Positions 1-9,596 of a stretch of DNA of 64,000 bases are shown piece by piece. The translations under genes were made by a program, and so were the position numbers. The notes beneath the pieces are model-generated. The model did no database searches, was not told the DNA's origin, and saw nothing but the letters and a program-made list of their open reading frames with translations. The DNA comes from Campylobacter fetus subsp. fetus (lineage in GTDB: Bacteria > Campylobacterota > Campylobacteria > Campylobacterales > Campylobacteraceae): the NCBI RefSeq assembly GCF_900475935.1, contig NZ_LS483431.1, forward strand, positions 1,426,001 to 1,490,000, written 5' to 3'. Position 1 is the first letter of the stretch; each line of letters opens with the position of its first letter.

Positions 1-73
1 TTCTGCTCTAAAAGCCTTGCATAAGCGAAGCGGGGAGAATAAGCCCGACTTTGCTCCGCAAAGCGAATTATAT

Positions 74-295
74 TTAAACTTGCTTAGTTAGTTTAGATTC
101 TTCAAGCATTTTAACGATAGAATCAAACTTTTTAGCTTTTATATATAATTCAAAGAAAACAGGTAGCCAAACAGGGTAAGGAGTACTAGTACCCCAATTG
201 TTTACGCTACCATAAGATAAATTCAAAATAGAAGCTAAATCCTTTTTATTTAAACCGCTAATCCTAAGATAGTACTTAAAAACATTTCTATTCAT
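74..295 (-). CDS. small helix-turn-helix protein
   Basis: A 73-residue protein whose N-terminal half holds a helix-turn-helix-like segment, KKDLASILNLSYGSVNNWG at about residues 17-35. This suggests a small DNA-binding regulator. The ATG follows an A-rich stretch with AAGG, so the start is reasonable. The motif resembles the one in the small protein at 34928-35134 (K/R-D-L/M-A-x-I-L), so the two may be distant relatives. It lies inside what looks like the end of an integrated element bounded by the tRNA-Met fragment at 717-761. Target and regulon cannot be read from the sequence. Confidence 0.6.
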   Translation of the reverse strand: MNRNVFKYYLRISGLNKKDLASILNLSYGSVNNWGTSTPYPVWLPVFFELYIKAKKFDSIVKMLEESKLTKQV

Positions 296-404
296 ATTTT
301 TCCTTTTTTATTTTTATTAATTATAATGTAAAATTACTTAATTTAAAATAAATATAATTAAACATTATATTATTAATTATATAATAAGTATACTTATTAT
401 ATAA

Positions 405-653
405 TTACATTACAAAACAAAAAAAGGGGATAAACTTTTTAGATAAATTTACAACCTTTTCTATATTATTGATAGATTTTAGAGTATCGTTATTTAACTC
501 ATATTTCCTATTATCAAAAGTAGCTAAATAATCCTTTAGAGCTTCTTTTATATAAAAAGATTTATTTCTATTAGTTGTTTTAGAAAAGTAAATCGACAGA
601 ATTAAATAAATCGTCATCAAGCCTTACTGATATAGTAATTTTAAATAATTTGT
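405..653 (-). pseudogene. frameshifted ribbon-helix-helix (antitoxin-like) gene
   Basis: Two minus-strand frames together spell a ribbon-helix-helix protein. Frame A, from about 653, reads KITISVRLDDDLFNSVD and then hits a stop. Frame B picks up with KTTNRNKSFYIKEALKDYL and runs to 405. The join fits the classic RHH pattern of a beta strand followed by two helices, as in CopG/RelB-type antitoxins. Frame A has no ATG, GTG or TTG after its last upstream stop, so both the start and the reading frame appear broken. No toxin gene is visible next to it. The antitoxin role is inferred from fold resemblance only. Confidence 0.6.
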
Positions 654-716
654 ATTATTTATAATACAAGCATTACAAAATACATCTTAATAGATACTTA
701 AAATAAGTCCATAAAA

Positions 717-761
717 CTCATAACCCGAAGGTCGGAGGTTCAAGTCCTTCTCTCGCAACCA
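717..761 (+). other. 3' fragment of tRNA-Met(CAT), probable attachment site
   Basis: The sequence from the anticodon loop (CTCATAA, anticodon CAT at 719-721) through the 3' anticodon stem, variable loop, T arm (GGAGG-TTCAAGT-CCTTC) and encoded CCA is the 3' part of a tRNA-Met. The 5' half is absent: 660-716 is AT-rich with no acceptor or D arm. Integrases often leave such a 3' tRNA duplicate at the far end of an integrated element. The intact tRNA would then lie beyond the left edge and the element would occupy the sequence to the left of 717. Confidence 0.75.
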
Positions 762-921
762 AAAATCTATAAAATCATCATTTCAATAATTAACCCTATT
801 TATATCGCTCAACATAAATTTCCAGAATTTGAAATAAAATTTACAAGGCTATTAAAATTTTAATTTTATATGTGTAATTTATACTAAATTATTTTAATAT
901 TATTAGAAATGAAAAATAGAG
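762..921. other. AT-rich spacer, no gene seen
   Basis: Between the tRNA-Met fragment and tRNA-Asn I see no credible reading frame, repeat or strong hairpin. Confidence 0.5.
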
Positions 922-996
922 TGGCTCCGGATGCTGGATTCGAACCAGCGACCAATCGGTTAACAGCCGACTACTCTACCGCTGAGCTAATCCGGA
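922..996 (-). tRNA. tRNA-Asn (anticodon GTT)
   Basis: On the minus strand the 75-nt sequence starts TCCGGAT and ends ATCCGGA-GCCA, giving a seven-pair acceptor stem with encoded CCA. The D arm (TAGCTCAGCGGTAGAGTA), an anticodon loop containing GTT, and the T loop GTTCGAATC are all in place. It is complete and looks functional. Confidence 0.97.
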
Positions 997-1196
997 ATAA
1001 AAATGTATTATTAAAAAAGAATTGAAATTATACCTAAAAGTTCTATTTTTGTCAATAAAAAAGCACTAAATTTAACTTAGTAAACTTAAAAATTATATTT
1101 TTGAGTCAAATGAGTCAAAAATATAAAATAACATAAATTTAAAAATCAATAAAATACACAATGCAAAAAACCGAAATTTAAGCTAAAAAATAGTCT

Positions 1197-2123
1197 CTAC
1201 TTAATTTTATAAAAAGCGGATCCGGCTAAATCAAACTCTTTTATCTCTCCATTTTTAATTAGTTGTTGCAATACAAGCTTTGAGCTTTGAGTAAAATTAT
1301 TTTCTATATCGAATTTACTTTGAGGGCGAAGTTTTAAAAGCTTTCTTAGCTCATCAAGGTTAAAATCAAGCTTATCGGCAAGTCCTTTTCTGCTAGCAAG
1401 AGCTATAGGTGCAGAAGTTATAAAGCTAGATAACTCGTGCAAAATAGCAGTGCTAACGCCTTTTGCATTATGAGCGGGAGGTCTATCTATAGTGCTGATA
1501 TCGACTCTATCGGGGCGGATAATTTTAAACGCTTCATTCAAGGCTAAAAACTCATCTTTAGTATCATTAAAACCTTCTACTACGAGCACTTCCATGACAA
1601 GTTTTCCTAAAAAAACTCTTCTAAAATCAGACATTTTTGATACTAAATTTGAGATATCTATCTTATCTATACCTCTGTCGATACGGCGAAAAGTGCGCTG
1701 CACGGCACTATCAAGACTTAATTTCACAATATCCAAATCCAAAATAGCTTCAAATTTATCCTTATCCAAAACAGCGGTTCCGTTGCTTAAAATAAGCGAT
1801 TTTTGAGTATATTTTACTCTGTTTACCTGCTCTACCAACTCTTTTAAATTTGGATATAAACTAGGTTCGCCATTTGCGGTTAGAGTTATTACTTCTACAT
1901 TTTTAAACTCGATCAGAGCCTCTTTTAACTCAACGATTATATCTTTTACGGAAGGTGGATTTTCTATCTTTGTAACTGCCTTAGCTCGTTCTAATTCACA
2001 ATAAAGGCAGTCAAAATTACAGCATTTTTTATCCGGACTAAGGTCGATTCCAAGAGAACTGCCAAAGCGTCTACTGCTTACTGGACCAAATATATATTTG
2101 TAAGATTTTTTATCGTAGCTCAT
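1197..2123 (-). CDS. radical SAM protein
   Basis: A 308-residue radical SAM enzyme. The cluster-binding CxxxCxxC is C35-NFD-C39-LY-C42. A glycine-rich SAM-binding stretch, [12 protein letters not shown], follows near residue 100. The C-terminal third (after about 230) resembles a small winged-helix region. The start overlaps the hemE stop by 4 nt, so the two are probably translationally coupled. In C. jejuni a radical SAM gene also follows hemE. The substrate is unknown; a link to haem or cofactor metabolism is only suggested by the pairing. Confidence 0.85.
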   Translation of the reverse strand: MSYDKKSYKYIFGPVSSRRFGSSLGIDLSPDKKCCNFDCLYCELERAKAVTKIENPPSVKDIIVELKEALIEFKNVEVITLTANGEPSLYPNLKELVEQVNRVKYTQKSLILSNGTAVLDKDKFEAILDLDIVKLSLDSAVQRTFRRIDRGIDKIDISNLVSKMSDFRRVFLGKLVMEVLVVEGFNDTKDEFLALNEAFKIIRPDRVDISTIDRPPAHNAKGVSTAILHELSSFITSAPIALASRKGLADKLDFNLDELRKLLKLRPQSKFDIENNFTQSSKLVLQQLIKNGEIKEFDLAGSAFYKIK

Positions 2124-3151
2124 TTACAGTATTTTGCTGATTTTTCTTGAACGGATTTTATAAAATATTTTGCATTTTCAACAGGCACATCCGGAAGTAT
2201 CCCATGACCAAGATTAAAAATATGCCTATGACCTCTCATAATACTTAAAATTTCATCTACTCCATCGTCTATAGCGTCTTTGCTATAAAGTCTTGTAGGC
2301 TCCATATTTCCTTGCAATACGTAACGAGATCCTAAAGTTTCTTTAGCCATTTTAAGAGGAGTACTCCAATCAACTCCAAATACATCAAATTTACCGCCAA
2401 TCTTATTTAAAAATCCGCTTATACCTTTTGGAAATACGATAACTGGTATATCGGGATATTGAGATTTTATGTAATCAACCAGCTCATTTATATAACTAAA
2501 ACCAAACTCAAGATATGCGTTTTGCTCAAGTGCGCTAGCCCAACTATCAAATATCTGAACCGCATTTACTCCGGCTTTTATCTGTTCTTCTAAATAAAGT
2601 TTTAGCGCATTTGTAACTTTACGAAGTATAGCATGCAGAAATTGAGGATTATCATAAAGCATCTTTTTACTAATATTATACGTTTTTGTACTGCCGCCTT
2701 CTATCATATATGTAGCTATCGTCCAAGGAGCTCCGCAAAATCCTATAAGAGCTTTATCTGAACTCAATTTCTCCCGAGTAAGCTTTATAGTATCATAAAC
2801 ATAACTTAAATTTTTCACCGCCTTTTCAACACTAAGCTTATCTAAACTATCCATTGATAAAATAGGATTTTCAAAAACAGGACCTTCGCCTTTTATAAAT
2901 TTAAGCTCCATTCCCATTTCAAGAGGAACTACTAAGATATCACTAAACATTATAGCAGCATCAACACCCAAAATATCAACTGGCTGTAAAGTTACTTCAC
3001 TTGCTTTTTTATAATCTTTACAAAGAGATAGAAAATCGCCTGCAGCGTCTCTCACAGCCATATATTCAGGTAGGTATCTTCCTGCTTGACGCATCATCCA
3101 AATAGGCGTATAAGGCGTAGGCTTACCAAAACATGCATCTATAAAAATCAT
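2120..3151 (-). CDS. hemE: uroporphyrinogen decarboxylase
   Basis: HemE removes the four acetate carboxyls of uroporphyrinogen III to give coproporphyrinogen III in cytosolic haem synthesis. At 343 residues it has the family's usual length. The N-terminal signature [15 protein letters not shown] (about residues 16-30) carries the conserved arginines that hold the substrate. The second signature, [16 protein letters not shown], is near residue 138, and the C-terminal [14 protein letters not shown] motif is present. It overlaps the downstream radical SAM gene by 4 nt and follows the UPF0114 gene by about 20 nt, suggesting a three-gene operon. Confidence 0.97.
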   Translation of the reverse strand: MIFIDACFGKPTPYTPIWMMRQAGRYLPEYMAVRDAAGDFLSLCKDYKKASEVTLQPVDILGVDAAIMFSDILVVPLEMGMELKFIKGEGPVFENPILSMDSLDKLSVEKAVKNLSYVYDTIKLTREKLSSDKALIGFCGAPWTIATYMIEGGSTKTYNISKKMLYDNPQFLHAILRKVTNALKLYLEEQIKAGVNAVQIFDSWASALEQNAYLEFGFSYINELVDYIKSQYPDIPVIVFPKGISGFLNKIGGKFDVFGVDWSTPLKMAKETLGSRYVLQGNMEPTRLYSKDAIDDGVDEILSIMRGHRHIFNLGHGILPDVPVENAKYFIKSVQEKSAKYCK

Positions 3152-3171
3152 ATATTATCCTTTATAAAAAT

Positions 3172-3681
3172 TTAATGGCTTGAACTTTTATGTAAAAAAT
3201 ATAGTCCAAGACATAAAGCCAAAATAGAAACCGCTAGATAAACCATCTCAAGTGGAGCTGAGAATTTAGCGTGCAGCACTCTTTGAAAAAAATTTACTAC
3301 TAAAACCATAACTATAACTTTGCCGATCTTATCTTTTAACTGATCTAAACTATGCACCTCTAAAACTCTGGCTTGTTTTGAGTTTTTTATACTATCTATT
3401 TCGCTGATGAAAAGTTCATAAATTCCAAAACTAAATATAAAAAATACTAGCGCCATCAAATACAAATCAATCGCACCTATAATAAGACCTACTGCATCGC
3501 TATGTAGATCTATACTGTGATCGCCCAAAATAAGGTATTGCCATGCATAAATTATAACTTTTATAATATCATAACTAGCTACTATAAACATAACGAAAGA
3601 ACCGATTAATCCAAAGATGACGGGCAAAATAGTCACGTAACGCGACTTCCAAAGCATCATTTCAAAAAATTTTTCAAGCAT
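3172..3681 (-). CDS. UPF0114 (YqhA-like) membrane protein
   Basis: A 169-residue inner-membrane protein with four likely transmembrane segments (about residues 17-42, 68-90, 118-135 and 145-163). The N-terminal LWKSRYVTILPVIFG and central FSFGIYELFIS stretches match the UPF0114/YqhA family as I remember it. Its biochemical function is not established. The start has AAGG upstream. It lies directly upstream of hemE in the same direction. Confidence 0.8.
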   Translation of the reverse strand: MLEKFFEMMLWKSRYVTILPVIFGLIGSFVMFIVASYDIIKVIIYAWQYLILGDHSIDLHSDAVGLIIGAIDLYLMALVFFIFSFGIYELFISEIDSIKNSKQARVLEVHSLDQLKDKIGKVIVMVLVVNFFQRVLHAKFSAPLEMVYLAVSILALCLGLYFLHKSSSH

Positions 3682-3755
3682 TAAAAACCTTAATATAAAT
3701 TTAAAAAATAATTATATGGAAATAGATTAAATATTAAATTTAATCTATTTTTTAG

Positions 3756-4790
3756 CTAATGGTTTAATTCTTGTATTTGACACCATTTTTGAGCTATTCT
3801 CACTGCGTTTGTAGCTGCACCGACACGTATCTGATCAGCAACGCACCAAAGATGCAGTATATCATCTCTATAATTATCTTTTCTGATCCTGCCGACGTAT
3901 GTTTCATTTGTATCGCTAGCTAGGATCGGCATCGGATAAAGATTATTTGCTGGATCATCTTGAATTACTATGCTAGGAGCATTTTTTAGAACATTTAAGG
4001 CTTTTTCTACGTTGATATCTGTCTTAAATTTGATAGTTATGCTCTCGCTATGGCTCCTAAGTACCGGAACACGAACACAAGTGGCGCTTACTTCTATATT
4101 TTTATGCAATATCTTTTGTGTTTCATTGACCATTTTCATCTCTTCTTTTGTATAGTCATTGTCTAAAAATACGTCGATATGTGGTATAACATTTAGTGCT
4201 ATTTGATGTTTAAATGCGCTTGGCTCACACTCATCTAACTTAAATTCAAAAAACTTCTGCATTTGAAGAATCAACTCTTCCATACCTTTTTTTCCAGCTC
4301 CACTTGTAGCTTGATATGTGCTTACATCGACTCTTTCTATACCAAATAGATCATCAAGAGGTTTTAAGACTTGTACCATCTGTATAGTAGAACAGTTTGG
4401 ATTTGCTATTATGCCTTTGTTTGTCCATAAATTTATATCTTCGGGATTGCATTCTGGGACTACTAAAGGTACTTCTGGATCCATTCTAAAATGGCTTGTA
4501 TTATCTATAACAACAGCGCCGCTTGCAGCTGCTAGAGGTGCAAAATGAGCTGATATACTTCCTCCTGCACTAAAAAATGCTATATCAATCTCGTTTTCTT
4601 CAAAAACGCTGTCGGTAAGCTGAACTATTTCATAGCCTTTGCCTCTGAATTCTGCGATATTTCCGGCACTTCTGCTACTAGCTAAAGGAAGTAAATTTCC
4701 AACAGGAAAATCAACCTCTTCAAGCACTCTAAATATTTCTTCTCCAACAGCACCTGTCGCACCGACTACTGCTACGCTATACTTTTTCAT
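3756..4790 (-). CDS. asd: aspartate-semialdehyde dehydrogenase
   Basis: Asd reduces aspartyl phosphate to aspartate semialdehyde with NADPH, the branch point to lysine/diaminopimelate, threonine and methionine. The 344-residue protein has the nucleotide-binding GATGAVGEE near its N-terminus, the catalytic cysteine in NPNCSTIQ (about residue 133), and the C-terminal HLWCVADQIRVGAATNAV region containing the substrate arginine. In C. jejuni the asd gene also sits next to flgR. Here it follows flgR across a 64-nt gap on the same strand order (gyrA-flgP-flgQ-flgR-asd are all minus). Confidence 0.97.
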   Translation of the reverse strand: MKKYSVAVVGATGAVGEEIFRVLEEVDFPVGNLLPLASSRSAGNIAEFRGKGYEIVQLTDSVFEENEIDIAFFSAGGSISAHFAPLAAASGAVVIDNTSHFRMDPEVPLVVPECNPEDINLWTNKGIIANPNCSTIQMVQVLKPLDDLFGIERVDVSTYQATSGAGKKGMEELILQMQKFFEFKLDECEPSAFKHQIALNVIPHIDVFLDNDYTKEEMKMVNETQKILHKNIEVSATCVRVPVLRSHSESITIKFKTDINVEKALNVLKNAPSIVIQDDPANNLYPMPILASDTNETYVGRIRKDNYRDDILHLWCVADQIRVGAATNAVRIAQKWCQIQELNH

Positions 4791-4854
4791 TTTAAGCCTT
4801 AATCTGAAATTTAGGCTATTATTTTAACAAAAATTTACTTTAAATTCAGTAAAA

Positions 4855-5997
4855 TTATCTCTTTGCATATATAAATAGATCGTCTTTTGATATATTTGTT
4901 TGTTCGCTTAATATAGCAGCTCTTTCGACTATGCTGATAAGCTCTCTTATATTTCCTGGATAATCATAACTCAAAAGCTCACTCATAGCCTCATCACTAA
5001 ATGACTTTTCGCCTAGTTCGTATCCAATACAAACTCTTTGTAAAACACTGTTTGCTATACCTAAAATTTCATCTTTTCTTTCGCGCAAAGGAGGCACAAA
5101 AAGCGGAACTGTATTTAACCTATAAAAAAGATCCTCTCTAAACTCGCCTTCTTTTACCTTTTTTTCTAAATTTGCATTTGTCGCAGATATGATTCGAACA
5201 TCAATTTTGATAGGCTTACTAGCGCCTACTCGTACGATTTCGCGTTCTTGGATAGCTCTTAATAATTTTGGCTGTAAATTTAGCGGCATTTCACCGATTT
5301 CATCTAAAAAAAGAGTTCCTCCGTTTGCTAACTCAAATAATCCTTTTTTAGTAGCGGTTGCATCGGTAAATGCACCTTTTTCATAACCGTATAGCTCACT
5401 TTCAAGGAGATTTTCAGGAATTGCTGCCATATTTATAGCCATAAAAGGCTCGTTTTTTCGCTTTGAGTTTTCATGGATAAATTTAGAAAACAACTCTTTT
5501 CCGACGCCGCTTTCTCCCATTATCATAACACTCACATCCGTTATTGCCGCTCTTTTAGCTATATTTAATGCTTTTTGTAAATTTGGAGATGTTGATAAAA
5601 AACTACCTTCTTGAACGGCTGCAGAGTCTTGTTTTATAGATTGTTTTGAGCTTAATGTTTTTGTTCTTTTTATAGCAGTTACTAAAGTTTCTACATCAAA
5701 AGGTTTTGTAAGAAAATCTTTGACTCCGAGTCTAACGCTTTGTATAGCTCTATTTAAAGTTGCGTTTCCGGTCATTATAATAACATCAAATTTACCGCCA
5801 AGCTCTTTTATAAACTCAAGTCCATCAATTCCTGGCATATTTATATCTGTAACTATGATATCCGTGTTATCTTCAAGTTTTTTCAGTGCCTCAGTCGCGC
5901 TTTTATAACTTTTTATATTGAACTCATCGTAATCGCCAAGTGCGATTTCCAATGATTTTCTCATATTTATATCATCTTCGACAATTACAACATTCAT
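4855..5997 (-). CDS. flgR: sigma-54 response regulator FlgR, no DNA-binding domain
   Basis: NtrC-type activator of sigma-54 flagellar genes, the partner of histidine kinase FlgS in Campylobacter. It has a receiver domain (residues 1 to about 115; acidic D8/D9, phospho-acceptor D51) and an AAA+ domain with Walker A GESGVGKE, Walker B GGTLFLDEIGEM and the sigma-54-contacting loop written GAFTDA. The 380-residue protein ends just after the AAA+ module at IYAKR, so it lacks the C-terminal Fis-type helix-turn-helix. The H. pylori protein is similarly short, while C. jejuni FlgR has an extra C-terminal region. It probably acts without binding an enhancer. Confidence 0.93.
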   Translation of the reverse strand: MNVVIVEDDINMRKSLEIALGDYDEFNIKSYKSATEALKKLEDNTDIIVTDINMPGIDGLEFIKELGGKFDVIIMTGNATLNRAIQSVRLGVKDFLTKPFDVETLVTAIKRTKTLSSKQSIKQDSAAVQEGSFLSTSPNLQKALNIAKRAAITDVSVMIMGESGVGKELFSKFIHENSKRKNEPFMAINMAAIPENLLESELYGYEKGAFTDATATKKGLFELANGGTLFLDEIGEMPLNLQPKLLRAIQEREIVRVGASKPIKIDVRIISATNANLEKKVKEGEFREDLFYRLNTVPLFVPPLRERKDEILGIANSVLQRVCIGYELGEKSFSDEAMSELLSYDYPGNIRELISIVERAAILSEQTNISKDDLFIYAKR

Positions 5998-6001
5998 TAT
6001 C

Positions 6002-6391
6002 TCACCTATTTATTTTGCTTATTGTAGCACCAAGAGGCTTAAATTCCACTATAAACCGCACTGGCACAAGCGTAACGCTAGTTTTTAAGTTTGCACTATT
6101 TCCTTTAAATTTAGAGCTATCTTTTAACAAAACTTTTTGATTTATAAAACATTCAAAAAGCTGCTCCTGATGGCGTTTGAGATAATTTAAAGTAGTTTCG
6201 TTGTTAAATTTAGAAGATTGTATATCGCATATTTTACTACCTTTTTCTTTGCTAAGAACCATAGCTTTTGAAATAGATATATTTTGGTATTTTATAAGGC
6301 TGTTTGATGATGAGTATTTAGCCCAAAATATGAACTCCTCACCACCAAACAAAAGTGTAGAAATAACTAGTAAGCAAAAAGCTCTTGCCAC
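6002..6391 (-). CDS. flgQ: flagellar motility protein FlgQ
   Basis: A 129-residue secreted protein with an N-terminal signal-like segment (ARAFCLLVISTLLFGG). It starts at GTG inside the end of flgP, a 25-nt overlap, and stops 4 nt before flgR. By position it is the equivalent of C. jejuni Cj1025 (FlgQ). FlgQ is needed there for stable FlgP and for the flagellar basal disk. Sequence similarity could not be scored here, so the name rests on position, size and the signal peptide. Confidence 0.75.
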   Translation of the reverse strand: MARAFCLLVISTLLFGGEEFIFWAKYSSSNSLIKYQNISISKAMVLSKEKGSKICDIQSSKFNNETTLNYLKRHQEQLFECFINQKVLLKDSSKFKGNSANLKTSVTLVPVRFIVEFKPLGATISKINR

Positions 6392-6852
6392 TTGTCTTTA
6401 TCTATCTTAAGTTCCATCTCAACACGGAAAAGTCCGTCTTTGAAATCTTGATTTATAATAGCAGCATTTTTGATAAGACCAGTCACCCTTGTTTCTATAA
6501 CAGAGTCTCTTAGCATAGCATCTTTTACAGTATCTTTAGCGTTTATCTTAACTCCATAAAGTTTACTCGCAAGCTGTCTATAGGCATCTGCTACTGCTGA
6601 GCGTTTAGCAAGAGCTCTAGCTTGAGCAGGACTAACTGTATCTATAGGAGGAATTCCCTCGCCGACTGCTGAAAAAATAGCCTCTGGATTTATCTCCATA
6701 CCGGCTAACATTTTATCGTTTTTGATTATTTCTCTTAGGTCGTCTTTATCTACTTTTTGAACCACAACATCTTGTGTTTTAGGCTCTGGAGTAAATGCGG
6801 CGCAACCTACGAAAACACCGACTACTAGTAATGCAAAAATTAATGATTTCAT
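6367..6852 (-). CDS. flgP: outer-membrane lipoprotein FlgP, flagellar basal disk
   Basis: A 161-residue lipoprotein. The signal peptide ends in the lipobox VFVGC with the acylated cysteine at about residue 17. The body belongs to the LPP20-type family (ARALAKRSAVADAYRQLASK at mid-protein). In C. jejuni FlgP builds the large basal disk under the outer membrane that widens the flagellar motor. It is followed by overlapping flgQ and preceded by gyrA across 41 nt. The conserved gyrA-flgP-flgQ-flgR order supports the call. Confidence 0.9.
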   Translation of the reverse strand: MKSLIFALLVVGVFVGCAAFTPEPKTQDVVVQKVDKDDLREIIKNDKMLAGMEINPEAIFSAVGEGIPPIDTVSPAQARALAKRSAVADAYRQLASKLYGVKINAKDTVKDAMLRDSVIETRVTGLIKNAAIINQDFKDGLFRVEMELKIDKDKWQELFAY

Positions 6853-6893
6853 ATTTATTACCTTAAATTTAAATTATGTATTCTAAGCAAAAC

Positions 6894-9482
6894 TTATTCC
6901 ATATCTTGTTCTTGAGTATCATCTGCAACAATATCGTCATCATCGCTCTCTTCTTTAGGGCATCTTGCTATACTTACAACCTCATCGCCATCTACATTTA
7001 CGACTATGACTCCGCTTGTATTACGCCCTGCTTTTCTGATGCTTTGCATATCTACTCTTATCATCTTGCCGCTTGATGTTAGCGCCATAAGATCCATCTC
7101 TTCATCTACCATTACTACACCAACAAGATCTTTTGTTTTTGGAGTTAATTTCATACAAATGACGCCTTTACCTCCGCGACTTTGCAATCTATACTCATCA
7201 GCCGTTGTGCGTTTTCCTATACCTTTTTGGCTCACGCTTAAAATTTCTTGAGAATCATTTTCTATAACGACTGCTCCAACAACTTCATCTAAATTCTCTT
7301 TAAATCTTATAGCGGTTACGCCACGGCTAACTCTTCCTATCTGTCTTACTTTATTTAAAGCAAATTTGATACACATACCTTTTTTAGTAACAGCAAATAG
7401 CATTTTTCCGCTCTCAAGACTGTTTTCGGAGTTATCTTCGCTTATGGTTTGCAAATTTGAAACACCTTCGCCATCTTCAAAGCTATCATCATAGCTCTCA
7501 TCAGGCTCGCTATTAGCGATTACAACAGTCACAAGCTCATCATTATCATCTAAATTTATAGCTTTCACGCCTATTGAACGAATATTTTTAAACTCACTTA
7601 AATTCGTACGTTTTACTATACCGTTTTTAGTGAAGAAAGCTAAAGATTTGCTCTCATCAAAATCCGTTGTAGGTATGATAGCTTTTATCTTTTCGTCTGC
7701 TTGAAGCGATATAAGATTTACAACCGCTTTTCCCTTTGCGGTTCGGCTGCCTTCTGGAATTTTATAAACTTTAAGCCAGTAAAGCTGACCGCGATCAGTC
7801 ACAAACATAAGCGTATCATGACTCATGCAAGTAAAGAAACTCTCTATAAAATCATCATCATACGTAGTTACTGCAACCTTGCCTTTACCACCGCGTTTTT
7901 GCTTTTCATAGCTCTTACTAGGAACGCGTTTTATATATCCGCGGTGAGTTATGGTAACTACCATATTTTCATTTGGTATCAAGTCTTCTACGTCTATATC
8001 ATCATAATCATCGACTATGTCGGTGATGCGCGGACATTTAAATTTAGATTTGATTTCTAAAAGCTCGTCTCTTATTATATTTTCTATCAAAGTTTCGCTT
8101 TTTAATATTGCGTCTAGTTTTTCTATAAGCTCTAAAATCTCTTTTAGTTCGGCTTCTAATTTTTCTCTCTCAAGTCCTGTTAACTTACTAAGCCTCATAT
8201 CAAGAATAGCATTGCTTTGAAGTTCAGAAAGTCCGAATTTAGCCATCAAACCGTCTCTTGCAGAGTTTGTATCGGCGCTGGTTTTTATCAGATTGATAAC
8301 CGCGTCTATATTATCAAGCGCTATTTTTAAACCTTCTAAAATATGAGCTCTTGCTCTTGCTTTTTGAAGTTCAAAAATAGTACGCCTGATGATAACTGTT
8401 TTTCTATGATTTAAAAACAGCTTTAAAAGCTCCAAAAGAGAAAATACTTTTGGCTCTTTATTATTTATAGCAAGCATTATAACGCCGAAAGTAACTTCCA
8501 TTTGAGTAGATTTAAATAAATTATTTAACACGATCTCACTCATAGCATCGCGTTTTAGCTCTATAACAAGACGAATTCCGTCTCTATCGCTCTCATCCCT
8601 TACTTCGCTTATACCATCGATGAGCTTCTCTTTTACAAGATCGGCTATATCTGCATGAAGCTTGGCTTTATTTACTTGATATGGAAGTTCATCGACTACT
8701 ATAACATCTTTATTTGGTTTTTTTTCAATATGAGTTTTAGCTCTTAGTTTGATACGTCCTCGACCTGTTTTATAAGCTTCGATAATACCTTTTTTCCCAA
8801 AAATTATACCGCCGGTTGGAAAATCAGGACCCTTTATATGAGTCATAATATCCTCTAAACCAACTTCTTTATCGTCTAAAAGAGTGAGTAATCCATTTAC
8901 TAGCTCATCTAAACTATGTGGAGGGATATTTGTCGCCATACCAACAGCGATACCGCTCGATCCATTTAACAACAAATTCGGTACGCGCGCGGGTAAAACA
9001 TCTGGTTCGCTTAAACTATCATCATAATTTGGTATAAAATCAACCGTATCTTTATCTAAATCTCTTAAAAGTTCCTCTGCCAAAACCGTCATTCTAGCTT
9101 CAGTATAACGCATAGCGGCTGCGCCATCGCCATCGACTGAGCCAAAGTTTCCTTGACCATCTACTGCAGGAACTCTCATAGAAAAGTTCTGAGCCATTCT
9201 AACTAAAGCGTCATATACCGCAGTATCGCCGTGCGGGTGATACTTACCGATAACATCACCTACTATACGAGCAGACTTTTTATATGGGCTGCGACTACCT
9301 ACGCCAAGATCGTTCATAGCATAAAGTATGCGACGATGAACCGGTTTTAAACCGTCTCTTGCATCTGGCAAAGCACGACCTATTATAACGCTCATAGAGT
9401 AATCTAGGTAGCTTGCTTTTATAGAGTCTTCAACGTCTATAGCGTCGATATCTTGATTTGAACTGAAAATATTTTCTTCCAT
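6894..9482 (-). CDS. gyrA: DNA gyrase subunit A
   Basis: Breakage-reunion subunit of DNA gyrase, 862 residues. The catalytic tyrosine is Y126 in [10 protein letters not shown]. The quinolone-determining region reads [10 protein letters not shown] with T87 and D91 (equal to T86 and D90 of C. jejuni), the susceptible residues. The [20 protein letters not shown] core and the C-terminal beta-pinwheel with the gyrase box QRGGKGK-like segment are present. The tail is acidic. It lies upstream of flgP and about 115 nt downstream of the acyltransferase gene, with its own candidate promoter at 9498-9518. Confidence 0.98.
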   Translation of the reverse strand: MEENIFSSNQDIDAIDVEDSIKASYLDYSMSVIIGRALPDARDGLKPVHRRILYAMNDLGVGSRSPYKKSARIVGDVIGKYHPHGDTAVYDALVRMAQNFSMRVPAVDGQGNFGSVDGDGAAAMRYTEARMTVLAEELLRDLDKDTVDFIPNYDDSLSEPDVLPARVPNLLLNGSSGIAVGMATNIPPHSLDELVNGLLTLLDDKEVGLEDIMTHIKGPDFPTGGIIFGKKGIIEAYKTGRGRIKLRAKTHIEKKPNKDVIVVDELPYQVNKAKLHADIADLVKEKLIDGISEVRDESDRDGIRLVIELKRDAMSEIVLNNLFKSTQMEVTFGVIMLAINNKEPKVFSLLELLKLFLNHRKTVIIRRTIFELQKARARAHILEGLKIALDNIDAVINLIKTSADTNSARDGLMAKFGLSELQSNAILDMRLSKLTGLEREKLEAELKEILELIEKLDAILKSETLIENIIRDELLEIKSKFKCPRITDIVDDYDDIDVEDLIPNENMVVTITHRGYIKRVPSKSYEKQKRGGKGKVAVTTYDDDFIESFFTCMSHDTLMFVTDRGQLYWLKVYKIPEGSRTAKGKAVVNLISLQADEKIKAIIPTTDFDESKSLAFFTKNGIVKRTNLSEFKNIRSIGVKAINLDDNDELVTVVIANSEPDESYDDSFEDGEGVSNLQTISEDNSENSLESGKMLFAVTKKGMCIKFALNKVRQIGRVSRGVTAIRFKENLDEVVGAVVIENDSQEILSVSQKGIGKRTTADEYRLQSRGGKGVICMKLTPKTKDLVGVVMVDEEMDLMALTSSGKMIRVDMQSIRKAGRNTSGVIVVNVDGDEVVSIARCPKEESDDDDIVADDTQEQDME

Positions 9483-9497
9483 TTTTATCCTTAAAAA

Positions 9498-9518
9498 TAG
9501 CTACAACGATTGTAGCTA
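9498..9518. promoter_or_regulatory. palindrome over the candidate gyrA promoter
   Basis: TAGCTACAA-CGA-TTGTAGCTA is a perfect 9-bp-arm palindrome 16 nt before the gyrA start. Read on the minus strand it contains TACAAT, a plausible -10 box. It could be an operator, a supercoiling-sensitive promoter or a weak terminator for the upstream cassette; no clear T-run follows it. Confidence 0.45.
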
Positions 9519-9596
9519 AAATTTGATAAAAACTTGCTAAATAGACAATTTTTAAATTTACAAACATTATTTGCATAAAAAAATCAAAATAAGCTT

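Noticed and set aside
717-761. A complete tRNA-Met gene
   Set aside because: Only the 3' part from the anticodon loop is present; 660-716 has no acceptor, D arm or 5' anticodon stem.
7701-8060. Plus-strand frame inside gyrA
   Set aside because: Shadow of gyrA with biased composition; no ribosome site and no known family.
6894-9482. Quinolone-resistance mutation in gyrA
   Set aside because: T87 and D91 are the susceptible residues at the equivalent C. jejuni positions.
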